Assembly (NCBI RefSeq): GCF_000234665.1
Contig: NC_018332.1
Coordinates: 553,755 to 617,754 of the forward strand
Length of the DNA: 64,000 nucleotides
From: Leishmania mexicana MHOM/GT/2001/U1103
Taxonomy: Eukaryota; Euglenozoa; Kinetoplastea; Trypanosomatida; Trypanosomatidae
Direction of reading: 5' to 3'
Shown here: positions 30,881-40,225 of the stretch, in pieces
How the letters are laid out: every line of letters begins with the position of its first letter
Numbering within the stretch: position 1 is the stretch's first letter
Position numbers and translations under genes: made by a program
Notes under the pieces: model-generated
Told to the model about the DNA's origin: nothing
Seen by the model: the letters and a program-made list of their open reading frames with translations, nothing else
Databases searched by the model: none

Positions 30881-31361
30881 CGGCTCACCGCATCCCTTCT
30901 CTGCCGCACAGCACGAGCTGAAGGCCACTCTACACCCCAGGCCCGCCACAGCGATGCGCCGACTCGGTCACCTGAGCACGGCTCCTGTCCCCACCCCCAC
31001 CCACCCCCGCTCCGCAGGCAGCCTCACAGTCGCTCCCGTTGTGCCGGGTGACACACGCTCGAGCCACGCTGACACGCTGCCGAACATACCCATGGCGCAA
31101 ACATCGTCACCGTCGCCGGCGGCTCTCACGCAGCGCCATCCAGGACCTGGCCGCCGGCATCCGTAGCGATACATCACACTGGCTTCGCCGTGTCGCAGGC
31201 GCTGGACCCTGTCGCGGCCAGGAGCGGTGGGTCGGCATTGGCAGGGATAGCGGGAGGGGAGGGGGGGGCGGCTCGGCTCTCTCCACAGAGAGTGCGGGGT
31301 GCACGGGGCCCTGACACATACCACGCCGGGGTGTTCCCCCGCGTTACTAGTGCCGCCTTTC
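30881..31361 (-). mobile_element. SIDER-type retroposon, copy 3 (sense to the - array)
   Basis: This 481-bp element is nearly identical to copy 2 over the whole length, with the same ends (gaaaggcggcac at 31361 and gcggtgagccg at 30881). It lies 30 bases downstream of the Kelch gene stop, hence inside that gene's 3' UTR and in the sense orientation of the - strand transcript. Such placement is typical for SIDERs, some of which are known to destabilise mRNAs. It encodes no intact protein. Confidence 0.78.
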
Positions 31362-31391
31362 GCCTTGACTCGGGAGAAAAAGATGGATCAC

Positions 31392-32675
31392 TTACTCCCC
31401 TCCAGCGCTGTCGAGGGACACGGTGAGGAGAAACGCGGACGGCGTCTGTGGATGACGACACTGACCGGCCAGCAGCAGCAGGCCCTTCTCCGTGTTCACC
31501 ACAGTCGGCGTGTAGCGCCAGTGAGGTAGCTTCCCACTCACCGCTGCCGGCGTCGCACAGCGCGCGCGAGCCTCCATTGTGTCTGTCTGAAGGTGGAAGC
31601 AGACGAGCTTGACGGCGTCATCGCCCTCCGATATATTCTTGCCACCCAGAAACGCAGCGCACACGTACGTCGCGCTGTCAGATAGCCGCAGCGCGAACAC
31701 GCCGCCGGCATGGCCGTTCGACGGTGGCAGGACGCGTTGCGGGACATCAGCGCGCCACTCCTCCTCCTCCCCGGGTGTACCATCATCTGGTTGTGGAGGC
31801 ACCACCACCGACCACGCCTCCGTGACGAGGTCAAACCTCCACACGTCGGCAAAGCTGCGCAGGTCACCGTTCACGAAATGCGCGCCGCCGTAGAGCACAA
31901 ACGTTGTCGGCGCCACAAACAGCAGACTGAGCGACAGCAGCCGCGGCGCCGGAGACGGCAGCGACGACGGTGAGGCGAGGACTCGCCACACTCCCGCTTG
32001 CACGTCGCACACGTACAGGTCACTGGACTGCTCCTGGGTGTCCGTTTCGCCTCCAAAGATGTAGAGGCGACCAGCGTGTCCGCCAGCACCGTGCCGCACA
32101 CGTGCCTCGGGCAGGGTTCCAGTGCAGTGCACCTCGTCTACCTGCACCATCACAGGCGTCGCGTCGGCGTCGACGTGCAAGGCGATGGCATACAGTTTGT
32201 TGCGACGGTTCATGTCAGCGCCAAGCCCGCCAAACAGGTAGGCGACAGGGGCTGCAGTACTACAGACACAGGGCAATGCCGAAGCAGCGGTCGCTGTGGT
32301 TGGCATCGCGTCAACGCCAACCGCCGACACCACCGTGGTCAGCGTGGCACCGTCACTCTCGAGCGCGTCCACCGGCGGCAGTCGCACCCACTGAAGCGCA
32401 GGCAGAAGGGCGGTGCGTGCCACCAGCGGGGTCGCAGAGACGCTCCCATTGGTGTAGCCACCGCACACGAGCACCCACGACTCGCGCGGCGATGCCGCGG
32501 ACACGTCCATGGATGTTGTCGGGCACACGACTGCGGAGCAGTGCCCCTCCCGCCGGTTCAGAAGATCGATAGGGTCCTCGTCGTCATCGTCCTCGCTGCT
32601 GAATGGCGGGTGAAGAACGACGCCAGCAACGTCCAGCAGAGGGCACTCCACCCACCGCATCCGTAGTGACTCCAT
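31392..32675 (-). CDS. Kelch-type beta-propeller protein (427 aa)
   Basis: The protein shows recurring Kelch-like blades with GG doublets: WVLVCGGYTNG, VAYLFGGLGADMNRRNKLYA, RLYIFGGETDTQEQSSDLYV and FVLYGGAHFVNG followed by DVWRFDL. Spacing of about 50-70 residues fits a six- or seven-bladed propeller in which some blades have lost the canonical motif. An acidic loop (SEDDDDEDP) lies near residue 30. Kelch propellers bind protein partners; no catalytic domain or BTB/F-box partner domain is fused here, so the role is unknown. The first ATG, at 32675, starts MESLRMRW. The frame is open for another 54 codons upstream without an ATG. A SIDER copy sits in its 3' UTR, 30 bases past the stop. Confidence 0.85.
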   Translation of the reverse strand: MESLRMRWVECPLLDVAGVVLHPPFSSEDDDDEDPIDLLNRREGHCSAVVCPTTSMDVSAASPRESWVLVCGGYTNGSVSATPLVARTALLPALQWVRLPPVDALESDGATLTTVVSAVGVDAMPTTATAASALPCVCSTAAPVAYLFGGLGADMNRRNKLYAIALHVDADATPVMVQVDEVHCTGTLPEARVRHGAGGHAGRLYIFGGETDTQEQSSDLYVCDVQAGVWRVLASPSSLPSPAPRLLSLSLLFVAPTTFVLYGGAHFVNGDLRSFADVWRFDLVTEAWSVVVPPQPDDGTPGEEEEWRADVPQRVLPPSNGHAGGVFALRLSDSATYVCAAFLGGKNISEGDDAVKLVCFHLQTDTMEARARCATPAAVSGKLPHWRYTPTVVNTEKGLLLLAGQCRHPQTPSAFLLTVSLDSAGGE

Positions 32676-33267
32676 CTGGACAGTGCAGACACGCTGTGTG
32701 GGTGTGTCTGCTCGCGGGCAAGCCAGTGACGTGGCAGACACTCGATTAGACTTTGAAGAGGACAGATTCAGCACAACAAATGGCCAAGGGTCCACGCGTG
32801 CATCAGGAAGCACAGATACCCCGCGCACCAACACCACAGGAAATCATCATTGCGAAAGGCGGAACAGCGAGAGAGAGAAGGGGAGGCGTAGAGCACGAAC
32901 AGGAACGGCAACCCAAAACAGTGCAACGCAGAGGGGATCCCCTACAGTGTGCTGCCCACGAGGGCCGCGCACAAGGGTGGCGGCACGTCCATGGAGAGTT
33001 TCAACGGCACGTTAGGAAGCCAAAAAAGTCTTGGTCGGCGTCACGGTCACTGGCCTCTTTTGCCCGCTTTCCTCCGCGGTTGACCTGGAAACAGTGTACG
33101 GCGGGAGGGAGGGACGTGGGGGGGCTGGCTGACCAGGAAGCAAGGTTGAAGCAGAGGCAACACACCTCAGAAGACCACACCAATGGTCGCATGCTTTCTT
33201 TTCCTGCCCTCGTTGGGGGGGGGGGGGGATACTTGGAGAGCGGCAAGCCAAGTCCTGGCCACACTCC
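32676..33267 (-). other. intergenic region between helicase and Kelch genes
   Basis: This is non-coding spacer with a run of G on the + strand at 33216-33228 (C-run on the transcript strand) and a moderately pyrimidine-rich transcript strand. It should hold the polyadenylation site of the helicase gene and the acceptor of the Kelch gene. Confidence 0.45.
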
Positions 33268-36200
33268 TCATTCAGAGGCATCCTCCTCCTCCCCACTGCC
33301 GCTGCTGTCAAAGAAGTTCTTCGCCAGAGATTGAATGGCATCCTGCAAGGCCTGCCGCGAGACATCGCCAGTGGCGGCGGCGGTTTCGTACAGCAACTTC
33401 ACAGCGGTGCAGGCGAGAGGCGAGTGAAGCAGGCCAGCGCTGGCTGTGACACTTTGCCGAGCACCAGCGACAGCGCCGGGAGCCGTACGAGCCAGCCGAG
33501 CCGCACCACGCCTCTGAGGTGGCGAATCACTCGCTGTGGCGTCCGATGCGGGGCCCACAGTGCGATGAGGCCGCCACACCGCTGATGGCGCACGCAGCAC
33601 CCGTGTAAAAGGAAGCTGCTCTGTGCCCAGTCGAGTTCGTGCTAAACTCGTCGCATCCTGGTGGGCCACCCCTTCAATGTCGTCCCGGCGCACCGCACGA
33701 TCCGCTGCCGCTGAGGGAGTCAGCAACGGGGAGGGGCTCATGGCAGGTGCACTGAACGCCCGACGCCATTGCGTGAGCGACGTCCGCAGCTGCGCGCAGA
33801 GTTGCGGCAACGACGACTCTGTCTGCAATGTTGCGCGGCACCACTTCGACAGCCGTTCCTGGTATTCCGGCTGCGCGTACCGCTCGTCCAGCAGCACTAC
33901 AGCCCCGTAGTCCTTCACGTGGCGCAGGCAACGACCCAAAGCTTGGTTTACGGCGCGCACAGCATCCGTTGTATACCAATCCGAGCCGCTGTAGGCGCGC
34001 TGCGCGATGACCTTCCACGACTTCAACGGCTGCAGCGGCACCCCGAGGCAGAGCACCAGGCGCGCCATGTCGTCCGTGAAGTCGAGTCCTTCGCTCACCT
34101 TGCCGCGGTACACTGAGAACAAGAGCGCAGTGCCGCAGCGAGGCGCCTGCGTGCAGTTCTGGAACTGGCAGAGAACCCCCGTCAGCGCCTCTGCCTTGCG
34201 CGGCTCCACAAACAGCTGAGTCGGCGCTACGGCGTGCAACGATTGATGCTGCTGCTCCCGCTGCGCCACAAGCAGTGCCTCGCGCGTCAGCTTCGCCAAT
34301 GCCGTTAGAACGGCGTAGTTAGGCACAAAGAGCAGCACCCCGCCACCGCTGCTCTCGCGCAATGTCTGCGTTAGCTGAACCACGGCGCGCGCCACCGTCT
34401 TGAGGAAGACTGGATTCGAGAGAGAGGCGTACGTGCAACGCAGTGGCAGAAGCGGCGGCTGCGTCGTCGTCCCATTATGTGACGATGACGACGACACAGG
34501 CAAAGCGGTCAGCGCAGTCAGGCTGTATTGAGTTGGAGGCACCACGTGCAGGCCCTCCACCGTGCGCCACAGGAAGGCCTCCACGCCCAAGTCACGAGCC
34601 AGCTGGGGGAAGGGGGAGAGCGTGCCGGAGGCCAGCACGACACGATGCACCGTCTTTAGGAGGTGCGAGAAGGCAAGGCTTCCGTCGAGGCACCGCAGGT
34701 CAATCGTCCACCGCGCAACGGCCGCATTGGTACGAACCGCACCACTGTCGCCACCCGCCCCCGGACGCGCTTCGGCAATGGCTGCGGCAGCAGAGAACGC
34801 GCCAAAAAGCGACCGCTCCGTGCCGCTGCCGCCCGGGCCAGGTCCATCCCAAGACGTCGCCGACCGCAGCGCAACCGCAAAGGACTGCGGCCTCTGAAGC
34901 AGAAAGCGGAGCAGCAGGAGCCATCGCTTCAGCATTGAGAGGCCGAAAACAGAGAAGAGAAACGGATTGAATGTGACGCCGAGAGCCATGATGACGCTGT
35001 AGGCACGCTGGAAGAGCTCTAGCGACGCGAGCGCAGGGGACGGCGCTGCAAAATGCCGCCGCGCCGCCGTGCGCTGCCGGTATGCCGCAGCGTGGGCCTC
35101 CATATCGCGCCGCAGGTGGTGCTCGAGCTGAGTGCCCTGCATGTAGGCGGTCCCGCAGTCTCCACCGTTGCGTTCGTCGCCCTCGCCTTTCTCGCTGCCG
35201 CGATGGCGCTTTTCACCTCGCCGTTCACGATCGTCCGCCGCCTCCATCGCGACGTCGAAGAAGATGCTGAGAGACTGGAAGAGGGCGCACAGAAAGGAGA
35301 AGATCTCCACCAAGGTGAAGGCGCCGAGGTGCAGCTCTCGTGGATATTGCATGGTGGGAAAGCCATCATGCGCCACGTCCGCGGTGGAAGAGGTCGCACT
35401 GACTGGTTGGCGTGCCAGGGGCACTTGGTTCGACACGAGGGGCTCGAGCTCTGACAGAATGAGAGCCAGCACGTCTCTTGGACATTCCAGCGAAAGCGCG
35501 TCCTGGCACACCGCCGCGACGTTGTGCGCCTCGTCGAAGACGACAACTGCGTTGTTTTTCAGGGCTGCCTCCATCCTCGTCTCGTGCCGAATGAGCGGGT
35601 CCAGCAGGTACGGGTAGGTGCAGAAGTTCACATCAGCATAGAAGGCCAAGTCGCGGGCGGCGTAGTAGGGGCACATGTGGCGCGAGGTCCCCTCCAGTAC
35701 GAGATCTTCCATGTCCCATATCTGGCCACGCTGATGTCCGATCGGCCCCGCGATGGCGCTACACGAGAGCTCGTCGTACTTGTCCACCATCTCGCAGAGC
35801 CCCATCGACACGAGCTTGTCACAAACCTCGCCTAGGTTGTTGCCCTGCACAGGCAACGTGTGGTTCGCCTTGGACGCCATCACCTTGGGGTGGATGCAGT
35901 AGCGCTCCCGGCTGCCGAGGATGTTCATGCGAATAGCACTCGTCGCGCCATGCAACCGGCGCAACTCACGCACCGCCTGCCGAAGCTGCGCGTGGGTGCG
36001 CGTGACGTAGTAAACTGTACAGGGCGGCGGCAGGAAGCGACGGCGCAGCTCTTGCGAGCCGACCACGTCCAGCTCCGCACGGATTTTCCGCTGCGAGTTG
36101 GCCCGAAAATGTTTGAAGAACGATGGTGGTACAGACCAGCCGTCCGCGCACTCGTTGCCCGTGTGCCCCTCGTCGGCATCGATGTCGCCGTCCGCGACTG

Positions 36201-37101
36201 GCTCAAGGCGTTCAGCACCGCGCTGCTGTGGACCTCGCTGACCCCCACGTCTTTTCGGGGGCACCTTGCGCTTCTCCCCTGACGGGCGTCGTTGGTGCCA
36301 CAGCGGCCGCCGCTGACGTAGATACGCGTCAAGTTCTTTGGGGCTCTTGCGCTTTAGCTCCTGCTGGTACCGCAGAACGCTGGATAGCAACGCCATCGTC
36401 TTACCACACCCTGTCGGTACCTCTGCGACAGCCACCGGCACGACGTGCGGGTTAGCGGAGTGGAGAACGTCGGTTATCATGCGGATCATCTCCTGTTGCA
36501 CAGGGTATGGCGTGAATGGCAGCGCCAGCGTCGCAGAATCCGCGAGAAGCGGCGACAGGGCAGCGGAAGAGGAGGTCGAGAAAGAGGCTGCCAGGGGCGA
36601 TGCGCTGGCCCCCTCGGGCATGGTCGGCGCCGGCATAGCCGGTGAGTTGGGCCGTCGCACATCTGCCGAATCCGCCGCAACTGTATTCGAGAGCGGCGAT
36701 TCAGCGTTTACACGCACTGCCGCAGTCGATTGCAGCCTCGGCAGTCGTGTTCGATAGTGGCGCTTACTGGAGCAGGTGTGCACCGCGGTACTGGCAGCAT
36801 GAGTCAGGTGGCCCAAGCGGCCCTCATTCAGTGACGTAGCCTCCGAGTAAGTAAAAGCGCTCGTGCTCTGCCTAATGTTGGTGGTGCTGGCAGAGCTCCT
36901 GGAGGCTCCCGCGGCGAGCACAGCCGCAGGTGACAGCGAATCGTCTGCGGCGACTTGGACGGTGTCGCTACATTTTTCGACCGCAGTCGCGAGCGACGCT
37001 GGCCCGTGCATGGAAGCGCCGGAAGAATGAAGTGCCTGCTGATACTCCAGCTCATCCTCGCACTTTCGATGCAGGAGAATGCCCTTGAGGAGGTCTGACA
37101 T
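33268..37101 (-). CDS. Fe-S DEAH helicase, FANCJ/RTEL1-like (1277 aa)
   Basis: This is an XPD-family superfamily 2 DNA helicase. Motifs are PFTPYPVQQEMI (Q-like box, about 196), Walker A GCGKT (231-235), TRTHAQLRQAVREL (Ia), DEAH (523-526), VVLASGTLSP (motif III region), SEGLDFTDDMARLV (V) and QALGRCLRH (VI, from 1053). Four cysteines can ligate a 4Fe-4S cluster: Cys402 (GSRERYCIHP), Cys427, Cys436 and Cys477 (HMCPYYAARDL). The IWDMEDLV...CPYY stretch and the GSR.RYCIHP motif match RTEL1 and FANCJ/BRIP1 better than XPD. RTEL1 dismantles D-loops and telomeric structures; FANCJ unwinds quadruplexes and acts in cross-link repair. The N-terminal about 190 residues and the C-terminal about 150 are low-complexity extensions. 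A long insert lies around 615-700. A nuclear role is inferred. Confidence 0.93.
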   Translation of the reverse strand: MSDLLKGILLHRKCEDELEYQQALHSSGASMHGPASLATAVEKCSDTVQVAADDSLSPAAVLAAGASRSSASTTNIRQSTSAFTYSEATSLNEGRLGHLTHAASTAVHTCSSKRHYRTRLPRLQSTAAVRVNAESPLSNTVAADSADVRRPNSPAMPAPTMPEGASASPLAASFSTSSSAALSPLLADSATLALPFTPYPVQQEMIRMITDVLHSANPHVVPVAVAEVPTGCGKTMALLSSVLRYQQELKRKSPKELDAYLRQRRPLWHQRRPSGEKRKVPPKRRGGQRGPQQRGAERLEPVADGDIDADEGHTGNECADGWSVPPSFFKHFRANSQRKIRAELDVVGSQELRRRFLPPPCTVYYVTRTHAQLRQAVRELRRLHGATSAIRMNILGSRERYCIHPKVMASKANHTLPVQGNNLGEVCDKLVSMGLCEMVDKYDELSCSAIAGPIGHQRGQIWDMEDLVLEGTSRHMCPYYAARDLAFYADVNFCTYPYLLDPLIRHETRMEAALKNNAVVVFDEAHNVAAVCQDALSLECPRDVLALILSELEPLVSNQVPLARQPVSATSSTADVAHDGFPTMQYPRELHLGAFTLVEIFSFLCALFQSLSIFFDVAMEAADDRERRGEKRHRGSEKGEGDERNGGDCGTAYMQGTQLEHHLRRDMEAHAAAYRQRTAARRHFAAPSPALASLELFQRAYSVIMALGVTFNPFLFSVFGLSMLKRWLLLLRFLLQRPQSFAVALRSATSWDGPGPGGSGTERSLFGAFSAAAAIAEARPGAGGDSGAVRTNAAVARWTIDLRCLDGSLAFSHLLKTVHRVVLASGTLSPFPQLARDLGVEAFLWRTVEGLHVVPPTQYSLTALTALPVSSSSSHNGTTTQPPLLPLRCTYASLSNPVFLKTVARAVVQLTQTLRESSGGGVLLFVPNYAVLTALAKLTREALLVAQREQQHQSLHAVAPTQLFVEPRKAEALTGVLCQFQNCTQAPRCGTALLFSVYRGKVSEGLDFTDDMARLVLCLGVPLQPLKSWKVIAQRAYSGSDWYTTDAVRAVNQALGRCLRHVKDYGAVVLLDERYAQPEYQERLSKWCRATLQTESSLPQLCAQLRTSLTQWRRAFSAPAMSPSPLLTPSAAADRAVRRDDIEGVAHQDATSLARTRLGTEQLPFTRVLRAPSAVWRPHRTVGPASDATASDSPPQRRGAARLARTAPGAVAGARQSVTASAGLLHSPLACTAVKLLYETAAATGDVSRQALQDAIQSLAKNFFDSSGSGEEEDASE

Positions 37102-38276
37102 ATGTGCGCGAGTGGGTGTCTGTGTATGTATGTGTGTGTATGTGTGTCCGCAACGTGCTCAAGCACCACAGTGAGTAGTCACGAGACCGATCTGTCCATG
37201 CCCTCTGCCTTTTCTCCTTCGCTCTGCCCGCCCCCCTCCACACACACACACACACACTCACCCGCTTCTCACCGCTTTGCTGCTCTGCGTTCGGTGCGGC
37301 GGGGAGACGGATAGAGGTGGACCCGATGGAACGGGTGCAGGCAAGCGTATCTCTGTCAGTGCGAATACGTGGAAGAGATGGAGAAAAGTCCCGCACTGAG
37401 TACACCTCACGGCAACGGGAGAAGCACACACACAGATGCAAGCGAAGCGAATACAGGCGTCACGGCACAACGTTCGCCAGGCGCCCCCAGCGATCCCTTC
37501 TCTCTCCCTCTCGCTGCACGCGCGCTTCACCTTCTGTGGTCCGGGCTCTGAAAGTGGTGAGTCGCGCGCGCCAGGTGGTCGAAGATGGCAGCGGCGGCGA
37601 CGGCGAATCGAGGAGCGCGGGAAACACCGTAAAAGCATACAGCACGAAAAAGAGGCCGATGAGGAATGATTGTTACGAGTAGAGGGAGAAGAAGAGAAGG
37701 GGAGAAGAGACACCTCGGAGAGAGTTGCCGCGATCAATACGCGCGCACGCAAGCGAGAGTGTGGCGCGTGCACAATCGGATGAAGGCCGATCGCGACAGG
37801 CAGACAGGCACGTCGGCGCACGTCCCACGAAGACGCGAGAGACAGAGATAGAGAGAGAGCAAAGGTGGTGCGTTTAGGTGCGTCTATGCAGTGAAACACT
37901 GCACACGATCAGTGCTAGACGAGAGAAAGTAAAGAGCGAGAACACCAAGGGAGACACAGGTGTAAGGGGGCAGCAGCACGCTACTTGCACGCCACCTCCA
38001 GACACGTGCCCTTCTCATCTCCCTCTCACTCTGTGTGTGTGGGGGGGGAGGTAACTCGCTCCCCGCGTGTGTACCTCCATGTACACTTACCAGAGTGGGT
38101 GCACATCAACGTTACTTCTCCTATGTGCGCGCATGCAACAGTGTCTTTCCCTCAGATCGCGTCCTCCCCCCCCCACCACCTTCTGGAACGGAAGGAGGCT
38201 GACGCCGCTGACGCATCTGCCTTGCCTGCTCAACTCTTCGGGGGGCACCTGTAGACCTCGCTGCACGAGGAAAGCA
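37102..38276 (-). other. intergenic region upstream of the helicase gene
   Basis: No gene is seen. The transcript (-) strand is pyrimidine-rich, with (CT)n and (GT)n runs close to the helicase start (37110-37150 and 37240-37260). A 213-codon open frame at 37258-37899 is low in complexity and is rejected. Confidence 0.5.
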
Positions 38277-39275
38277 CTAGCGCCACTGCGTGCTCTGTGT
38301 CCAGGGGACGCTGCTGCCCGGCTCGTCAAGGGAGCTTCGATGCGCCCCAACTCCGTTTGCGAGAGCCGCGCGAGAAGCATACTCGAAGGGCTCAGGGGGC
38401 AGGTCGCTCGCCCAGACAGACGACTTGTTAAGGCTGTTGGGACCAGTTCGATTCGCGAAGCGGTTTGAGTCGAAGTCGGCGGTACTCTGATCATGGTGCC
38501 ATGAGGCAGCGCCAGGCGACGGACCGTGCGTGCCGCTCGGGTACACGGTAGACAGACCAGCGCCGCCGTCGTTCAAGTTCCCATCCGCACTAGCCAGTGG
38601 ATACGGTGTAGGGCGCGTCGGAGATGAGTAAGAGTTGGGCGGAGACGGGCTTCCGTGCATCATCGCCTCGGCACCGGGTGCAGCGGCTTGCTGAGGGGAC
38701 AATTTCATCTGCAGAGTCAGCTTCCGGTGCGACAGCTCCCTCGCCAGCATCGCTGACTGATCCACCTCGCCAGCAGACAAGGCGAGCTGCATTAGGTTGA
38801 TGAGCTCCTTGGTAGAAAGCTGGCGTACATCAGCCGCGCTCACGTTACCCTGCCACCGCGCATAGAGCTGTGGTGCGAAAAACCGAAGCAGGCGGCCTGG
38901 CCACGTGGTGGGGCCACGGTGATACACAGAGTGGAACTTGGGGTGCTGCGTCGTGGCACCCTCCTGTGGCGTGGTTCTCCACGAGGAGGACAGAAAAACC
39001 GTGAATGGCGGCTTAGACGTCGCTGTCCCTCGCTGCCGCAGCCCGCCGTGCTGTGACGTGGAGGGAGCCTGGTACTTCATGGCGTGTGTGGTGAGTGTCG
39101 CGATGTAGGAAGTGTCTGTGTTGCTCCACAGCAATGGGTCGTACTCCGGGGCGTCATCCTTGGGCGTGCGATACTGCTGTGCAGGCATGCTCATCGGTGC
39201 AGGCGACGCCGCGCTAGCACGCTCCCACTGTTGCGGTGACTTCCCATTGTACTTGGGGGCGTACATGTCCTGCAT
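38277..39275 (-). CDS. protein of unknown function (332 aa)
   Basis: The ATG at 39275 opens MQDMYAPKYNGKSPQQWERA; the frame upstream is (TG)n-derived and not protein-like. The most ordered part is about residues 95-190: HRGPTTWPGRLLRFFAPQLY, followed by VRQLSTKELINLMQLALSAG and ARELSHRKLTLQMKLSP. These are amphipathic helices that could form a small helical domain. The C-terminal third is Ser/Pro/Asn-rich and probably disordered. There is no signal peptide, TM segment or enzyme motif. No family was recognised. A segment of four GGGTA repeats lies about 270 bases upstream. Confidence 0.82.
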   Translation of the reverse strand: MQDMYAPKYNGKSPQQWERASAASPAPMSMPAQQYRTPKDDAPEYDPLLWSNTDTSYIATLTTHAMKYQAPSTSQHGGLRQRGTATSKPPFTVFLSSSWRTTPQEGATTQHPKFHSVYHRGPTTWPGRLLRFFAPQLYARWQGNVSAADVRQLSTKELINLMQLALSAGEVDQSAMLARELSHRKLTLQMKLSPQQAAAPGAEAMMHGSPSPPNSYSSPTRPTPYPLASADGNLNDGGAGLSTVYPSGTHGPSPGAASWHHDQSTADFDSNRFANRTGPNSLNKSSVWASDLPPEPFEYASRAALANGVGAHRSSLDEPGSSVPWTQSTQWR

Positions 39276-40225
39276 CGCGCGCTCCCGGCGAACGGAGAAA
39301 AAGGAAAGGAACAGCGGTAGCAGCGAAGAAGTGCGACAGCGCACCCCCTGCACACACACAGACACACAGACACACACACACTCACACACAGACACACACA
39401 CACACACACAGACACACTCACACACACAGACAGTACGAGACGGGAAAGGAGAGGCGGCACACAGGAAAAGTGGGTGACGTAAGGGAGCGGCCTGCTGTGC
39501 GCCACAGGGGAAGGAATGTGGTGTGGAGTACGAGGGGGAGAAGGGTAGGGTAGGGTAGGGTGGTGCAGTCGTGCATCGGCGCAGGTGCGGTCCGCCCGTG
39601 CGCCACCCAGGAAAGGGTAAAAACACGTATGTGATGGTTGTTGATCACAACGACAGATAGACGCGCGCACAACACACACACACGTATACATACATATATA
39701 TTAGGTGGTGCAGGCAATGGAAGTGGAGGCGGGTTGCGGGGAGGTGATGGAAGAAGGAGAGTGGACGAAGCAATCCGAGGGAGAGGGAGGGCGAGAGCAG
39801 CAGCAGCAGACTCATATACCGCTCCGTCAAAGGGGTCACGGCGCAGCCTTGTTGTCCGGGGAGCACGCCGGTGCTGCAGCACACACGCGCACATTCGCAT
39901 GCGGGTGTGGGGAGAGCGAGAGAGAAGGCAGCCACGCGACGAAAAAGCCGATGAAGGCGTCGCTCGTTGGTCGTGTTGATGCGCTACCGTTGACGGCGGA
40001 GTCCACACACGCGTCACCAGCGCACACCTCCTTGAACGGGTCTGTGAGAGAGAAAGCAAAGGAGGCAATAGAACGGTCAACGTCGAGAAAATAAATTGGG
40101 AGCTGGATCCTACAGGCAAGCGACGAAGAACGGTGAGGTTGAGCATGCGCGCGACTTCGACACGACACCTGGCGCATGACTGTGGTCCTGTCCGTCAATC
40201 TTGTACTTGTCCACAGCACGCCGGG
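39276..40225 (-). other. intergenic region with CA repeats and a GGGTA array
   Basis: This is the leader of the 332-aa gene and the 3' UTR of the pseudouridine synthase gene. It holds an imperfect (CA)n tract at 39352-39430, four GGGTA repeats at about 39543-39562 on the + strand and a pyrimidine-rich transcript strand near 39730-39800. No gene is seen. Confidence 0.5.
39352..39430. repeat. imperfect (CA)n microsatellite
   Basis: These are CA/GA dinucleotide-rich repeats, interrupted by single-base changes, close upstream of the 332-aa gene. Confidence 0.85.

Noticed and set aside
37258..37899. 213-codon open frame on the - strand
   Set aside because: It is Ser/Arg/Cys-rich low-complexity sequence with no ordered region, in the leader of the helicase gene.
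39543..39562. Interstitial telomere repeat
   Set aside because: The unit is GGGTA, not TTAGGG, and there are only four copies; it is recorded as a quadruplex candidate only.
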